A program made the position numbers and the translations under genes. Below, one piece after another: positions 58,801-64,000 of a stretch of 64,000 nucleotides of DNA (position 1 is the first letter of the stretch; every line of letters starts with the position of its first letter). Source of the DNA: Celoporthe dispersa (lineage: Eukaryota > Ascomycota > Sordariomycetes > Diaporthales > Cryphonectriaceae); the NCBI GenBank assembly GCA_016584495.1, contig WAID01000001.1:2418001-2482000 (forward strand). Reading direction: 5' to 3'. The notes beneath the pieces were generated by a model. That model was given only the letters and a program-made list of their open reading frames with translations. It did not search any database and was not told the origin of the DNA.

Positions 58801-61800
58801 GCTTTAATCATTCTTAATCATTTCTTTAAATTAGTTCTGCATTATATTTATACTTTAATATATTAGATGCAATCTCAAATTCTTATATTGAATTAGCTTC
58901 TTCGAGAATTAAATCTTTTATAATCTTAGCTTTAATAATTTCAAAAGCTTCCTATTCTTTCTTATTCTATCAGAACATTTTACTTTTCTTTATTAGATTT
59001 ATTAATAGTTTAGCAATTATTAAATAATTATTAATAAATTATTAATAAAAATTTGCATATTCAAGGAATATTCTAATATTTTTTACTATCTTAAGGATTA
59101 ATTAAATATATAATGCTTTAATCTTATCTTTTTGCATTTATATATAGCTTAGCTTAATAATATATTTGAGATAATCAATTTTTTGAATATAAAAGTAACT
59201 CTTAATTAATTCTACAAAAAGTTTATTATTTTAAAGCATTTATAAAATTATTTATATATATTTTCTATATTTTTTATAATCTTTAGAATAGATAAGAATA
59301 TTATTAAGATATGCAATAACAAAAATATTAAGATATTCGCATAAGATATAATTAATTATTTCTTAGAAAGATATAGATATATTGATTAATTCAAAAAGCA
59401 TAATTTAATATTCGAAATATCTATAGCGAGTTCTGAAAGCTATTTTCTATTCTTCTCTTTCCTTAATGCATATATAGTAATAGCTTTTTTTAAAATCGAA
59501 TATTATAAATCATTATATATTGCATAATCAATCTTTAAGCTTCTTAATAAGCAATAAGAAATATCGATTCTTAATAGTAATATTATTAAGCTATTTATAA
59601 TCTATACAAAATCTAAGCTTGTTATTCTTTTTAGATACAAATATTATAGAATATTCTGCTAAAGATTATAATAATCTGATATATTCTTATTTGAGATTCT
59701 TATCTAAATACTCTCTAAATATTTCGAATTCTGCCTTATTTAAGCTATAAATTAGCTTAAATCTTAGTTTAATCTCTTTCTTTAAAAGGATCTTATAATT
59801 GAATAATCTATATTTTAAAAGTTTATTTTTGAATTTTCCCAAGAATAATTCTATAAATTCTTAGTATTCTCTTAGAATTCTCTTAAATATTAGTATAAGT
59901 TCTTCTTCAATTTCTATTATTTAGAGAAATAGAAAATATTATTAAGCATTCTTTTTCTTATTTTAGAAAGCTTTCAAATAGCTTCTCTATAAGCTATTGA
60001 TTATACTAGGCTTTAATTATTTCTTTTCCTTTATTAAATAATCCAAATCAATATTTATAATCTATTATAGCTTATTAATTCCTTTTTTTAGAAAACTAAT
60101 CTCTTTATAATTCCAAAATCTATATTTATCGCTCTATAATATGCTTTTCCTTTATATTTAATTACTATCTATTATTAGATATAATTTGTTTTCAATCTTT
60201 TTCTAAAAATCTAAAGATTCTATAATCTTTTTTTATAAACTATTGATTTCTATTGATTTGAAGATATATATAAGTCTATTTGAATGCTTTTTTCTTAGAT
60301 TATACTTAATAACTAGATTTTACTCTTTGCTTTTAATTGCAATTATCTTATTAGGTATAGCTTATTCCTAAAAGATCTAGCTAATAATCTAATCGATTTA
60401 AAAATTATACTTCTTAAATTAAAAAAATCTTAGAATTAGCATATATTATACTATATTTATAATATCAAAGATAATATATATTATAAAGCTTTAGATAAAT
60501 ATAAATAGATAATTAATTTCTATATCTATAATATTCTAATTATATAAAATAAGTTTTTCTTTTATAATGCTAAGAATATAGGATTTCTCCTTATATTGCT
60601 ATAATATCTATACTATATTAATTATTTATAGTAAAATATAATTTCTTTAAGTGCTATTATCCAATAATATGCAGTATCTTTATTTATTAATAATTATATC
60701 AAATATAATATATATATAATCCTTCTTGACTATTATATATAAGGATTTTACTAGTCCGGATTATTTATTATTTCTTATAAGCAATCTCTTTCTTTTAAAG
60801 ATTAAATTGCTTATTTTGCAAATCTTCTTGCTTATTAGCGACTATATTAGTATTTTTTCTTCTAATTTTGATTATTATACTATATATCTGCTTTCTTCTA
60901 TTTATAGATTTCGTATACTCTAGTAATATACTACTATTATTTAATATATTTGCTAATATATCTTTCTAAGAAATTATCTAAATATCCAATCTATGTATAT
61001 CTCTAAATATAATCAAATTTCTTTATAAATCTAATATTTAATTCTTCAATAATATAAATAATCTTATTCTATTTCTTAATTAGGAAGCATTTATTTTCTA
61101 CTTTTTCTGCAAAATATATTCTGCAGCTATAATATATATAAGAGATCTATATAATCTTGTAATACTTCCTATAATAATAAGCAATTCTAAGATTTTTATA
61201 CTTAAAAGCTTTTGCTTTTTGGAAAGATATATAAATAAAAATCTCTCTAAATCATTATACTCGGATAATATATCTAATTTATTCCCATCTCAAGTTTTAT
61301 ACTAATATTCTTTTATATGCTATTTGTTCTTAGCTAGAATTATTGTTCTCCGAATTAAGAATCTTTAATCATAATAGCTTATTTAGCTATCTATCTTATA
61401 GATTTTCTGATTTGAGGATTTCAATTACTATTTCCTCTGAATTTTTATTAAGAAATTATATTCAATATTTTAGAGGAAACTTCTTTTTATTATCTCCTAA
61501 TTAGCTATTTTCCAATTAATTATCTATTAGATTAGATAAATAATCCGAATCGCTATCTTGCAAAACTTTATTATAATATAGGCTATATTATTCTATAACT
61601 AATAGCTTTTTTTCTTTTAAGCTTTCTAGAAAACTATCTTAAGCCTTTCTTTTCCGCAAAATATAATAAATATTTATTATTATAATAGAATATCTAATTA
61701 AGATATTTATAAGCAATAAAATCTATTACTTGCTTAGATAAATAATTATTGCTTAATTAATTAGATTTCTATCGCCTTGCGATATTTACTTATTATCCTT

Positions 61801-62379
61801 TTTAAATAAATTGCTATCTAAATTTCTTAAATTATCTATAATCGCATGCAAAATATTCTAATTTTCTATAATTGAAATATCCTCTATTGCTTTTGCAAAT
61901 ATTATGATTTATAGTATTAAGCTTTATAAATCCAGTATAAATGCTGCTATTTTGGAAAATATTATACAATTTTTTTTAATATTGGAATTTCTTGCCCAAA
62001 TTAGCTAAGATTCTCTAAATCTAGCTTTCTTCTTTCTTAAATTTCTTTATCTATTATTTATATAAGCAATTATTAATACAGATTGCTTAATTTAAGAATA
62101 TTGCAAAATCTTCTAGCTAATCTTATTTAGAGATTTTATTCTTAATTTTATCTTTAAGTTTTTTATAATAGTATTCTATAAAGTTTTTATTTTCTTATAA
62201 AAGCTATATTAATAGCTATTTGAACTTGACTATATAAGCTAAAGCTAATTTAGCTTGCTTTAGATTTATAAATTATTAAGCTATAATGCATTCTTTATTT
62301 AAATTACTAAAAATTTCTTTAAAAGCTTTCTCAAAATTTGCAAAAGAATCGAATATATCCTTAATATCTTAATTGCATA
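55886..62379 (-). mobile_element. RIP-mutated gypsy chromovirus, copy B (inverted relative to copy A)
   Basis: The minus strand carries the same element as 5637-10358. It starts on the plus strand with TGTAATAAGCACTGCAGTAATCC, the reverse complement of the end of copy A's LTR. RT remnants lie near 59.2-59.7 kb, integrase near 57.5-58.4 kb, and a gag-side region extends to about 62.38 kb that copy A lacks within the window. Nearly all substitutions between the copies are C/T or G/A, and stops are dense, as expected of RIP. The plus strand at about 56.64-56.90 kb shows the decayed antisense protein (LKKELEIIEKKIAILNIKIF-like). The 5' LTR is not seen; the body meets another element's LTR at 62380. 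Confidence 0.82.
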
Positions 62380-62700
62380 TATTGAACCAGAACCTCGGGC
62401 GCCGTCGCACAAAAGGACGAACATCAAGGCAATGAGCAAAAGCTCATGCAACCCAAGCATACTGAATCAATCACAAGAATAATAATAAACGAAGGCTATA
62501 CATGCATAAGGTCAGGATGAAAAGCCTACCTTAAACCTATTCAGAGAGCTTAAATTAAGAAAAGAAAGAAAAGATTACTTATTATTTTTTTCTCTAAGCA
62601 TAGAAAAAAAATGAACAGAGGCTGCACTTTTATATCTGAATAATCTCAGAACCCATCTATATTCTATATCCTGAGATTTATTCTATTAGCTATTATAATA
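62380..62700 (-). repeat. LTR of a second AT-rich retroelement, inserted in copy B
   Basis: A less AT-rich island runs from TATTGAACCAGAACC to TATTATAATA, consistent with RIP-altered TG...CA ends. On the minus strand it has a TATA-like GATATAAAAG, and a polypurine tract (CTAGGGGAGGAA, complement of 62701-62712) lies directly upstream. This makes it the 3' LTR of an element whose body extends to higher coordinates. The boundaries are approximate. Confidence 0.5.
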
Positions 62701-64000
62701 TTCCTCCCCTAGTAACTTTCAATCCAAAGTTGCGATTATAACTATAGTATGCTATACCTATTTAGATAATAAGGATTGAGAAAAAACTAAAATATAATTA
62801 TAGAATAAAAAATCTATTGCAATTACTCTTTGAATTATCATCTATATAATAACTAGACTAATATATTATATCTTTTTAGATTAATCCTTATTATTATTTA
62901 GCAGATACTCTACTATTACTTTTAATATTATTATTTCTAGCTTATGCAAATTTCATTACTATCCTCTTTATTATTGCAATTGATATTTTTATTAAGCAGC
63001 TTCAATAGCAATATTCTATTCTTTATTTCTCTAAATATTAGTTTAGACTCGCTCGCACTAGGCTTTCTATTGCTCGATCTTTTTTATATGCTCGAAATCT
63101 TTCTATTCTTTCTCTCTAATCAATAGCTTAATTGGATTTATTAGATAGAATTCTTGCTATAAGAGAATTTGAGGCGATAAAAGCTGAAAGGATAGCTTCA
63201 GAGCTATAGAATTGCTGCTTCTCAATTACTAATATAGAAATAGTTTATTTTGTGAAAAAAGCTCTAGTATAAGAGTTCTACTATCTATAAATATTAAGAA
63301 TAAGATTGATAATATCCTAGAGGCATTTTCTATATAGATATTCTTATCTAGGGATTAATTGAATATACTCTATTCAGATAATCTGCTTAGTATTTGTCTG
63401 CTCTAGTAAATAATAGAAGACTTTTGATTAAGCTAGAATATTAATCTTAGTATATAAGCTATATTAATTGCTTTCAGTATAAGTATATTGTTTTTTTATT
63501 AGCAGGCACTTATTATACTAGATATTTATATAATTCTGAACTGCTTAGCTACTATAGCTGAGATATTTTTTGCTAATTGATTATAATTATTCTTAATATT
63601 AGGCTTTGCTAAATCTATTAATTCTTTTTTATATATATCGATATTAGAGCGAAATTCGATCCAGAATAGCTATATCAATATTTATTTATAATCTGTTATA
63701 CGATAAATAGGAATTGTAAGCTGGGAAAGATATTGCAAAAATCCTGCTTATCCCAGCTTATATATAAAAGCAATAAAATATATTTCTTTCAATAACTAGT
63801 AATAATTATTGCTTATAAGATAAGCAGTTTCTTTATATATAGTGAATATAGTATAAATCTAATCTGGATAGCTATATAATTGCTTATATATTTTAGTAGA
63901 TTCTCTAAATCGAAGATAGAAAATCTTGATAATATAGAGTATCTAATACTCCTTATTATCGCAAATTATTATAGGAACTATCTCAACTATGCAATTAGAA
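62701..64000 (-). mobile_element. AT-rich retroelement body (partial), RIP-mutated
   Basis: This AT-rich, stop-filled sequence continues from the LTR at 62380-62700 to the window edge. Minus-strand fragments look like decayed coding sequence, but I could not match them to a named retroelement domain. The 60-residue hydrophobic plus-strand frame at 62944-63126 is a product of AT bias, not a gene. Confidence 0.45.

Noticed and set aside
62944..63126. 60-residue Leu/Phe-rich plus-strand frame that looks like a membrane protein
   Set aside because: AT-rich RIP-mutated DNA produces Leu/Phe/Ile-rich frames by chance; no start context or homologous motif.

Overview
The window looks like nuclear DNA of a filamentous ascomycete (Pezizomycotina). 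The evidence is: short GT-AG introns in most genes; a HET-domain gene; a Zn2Cys6 regulator; cytochrome P450 and terpene-cyclase genes; and long, extremely AT-rich blocks that still read as LTR-retrotransposons once C-to-T and G-to-A changes are allowed for, which is the signature of repeat-induced point mutation (RIP).

Layout. 1-5636 is the 3' part of a GC-normal Ty3/gypsy chromovirus (RT, RNase H, integrase, chromodomain, polypurine tract, 3' LTR). It carries an extra antisense, intron-containing gene between pol and the LTR. It sits inside an older, RIP-ruined chromovirus (copy A, 5637-10358, + strand). A second RIP-ruined copy (copy B, 55886 to about 62379, - strand) lies at the other end in inverted orientation. 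At 62380 copy B meets the LTR of another AT-rich retroelement that runs to the window edge. The two RIP copies bracket about 45.5 kb of mostly normal genes.

Inside the block: a broken HET gene (10.8-12.9 kb); a decayed gene of unknown function with RIP-type stops (16.1-17.8 kb); and a probable terpenoid biosynthesis cluster (19.7-30.8 kb) with a rhodopsin-like seven-helix membrane protein, two P450s, a class I terpene cyclase and a short-chain dehydrogenase. After an intron-bearing tRNA-Val come a Cys-containing unknown protein, a ZIP zinc transporter, a small probable mitochondrial protein, an unknown 216-residue protein, a cutinase, a Zn2Cys6 transcription factor and a MetE-like protein. 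The block ends with a divergent pair, GH2 beta-galactosidase and sugar permease, arranged like known lactose-utilisation pairs, followed by a decayed gene cut off by copy B.

How they fit together. The cyclase would make a hydrocarbon scaffold from a prenyl diphosphate supplied elsewhere, since no prenyltransferase is visible; the P450s and the dehydrogenase would oxidise it. Beta-galactosidase and permease would take up and hydrolyse galactosides. Several genes (pol, HET, dehydrogenase, permease, regulator, antisense gene) carry one-base frame breaks, so either real decay or assembly indels must be considered.
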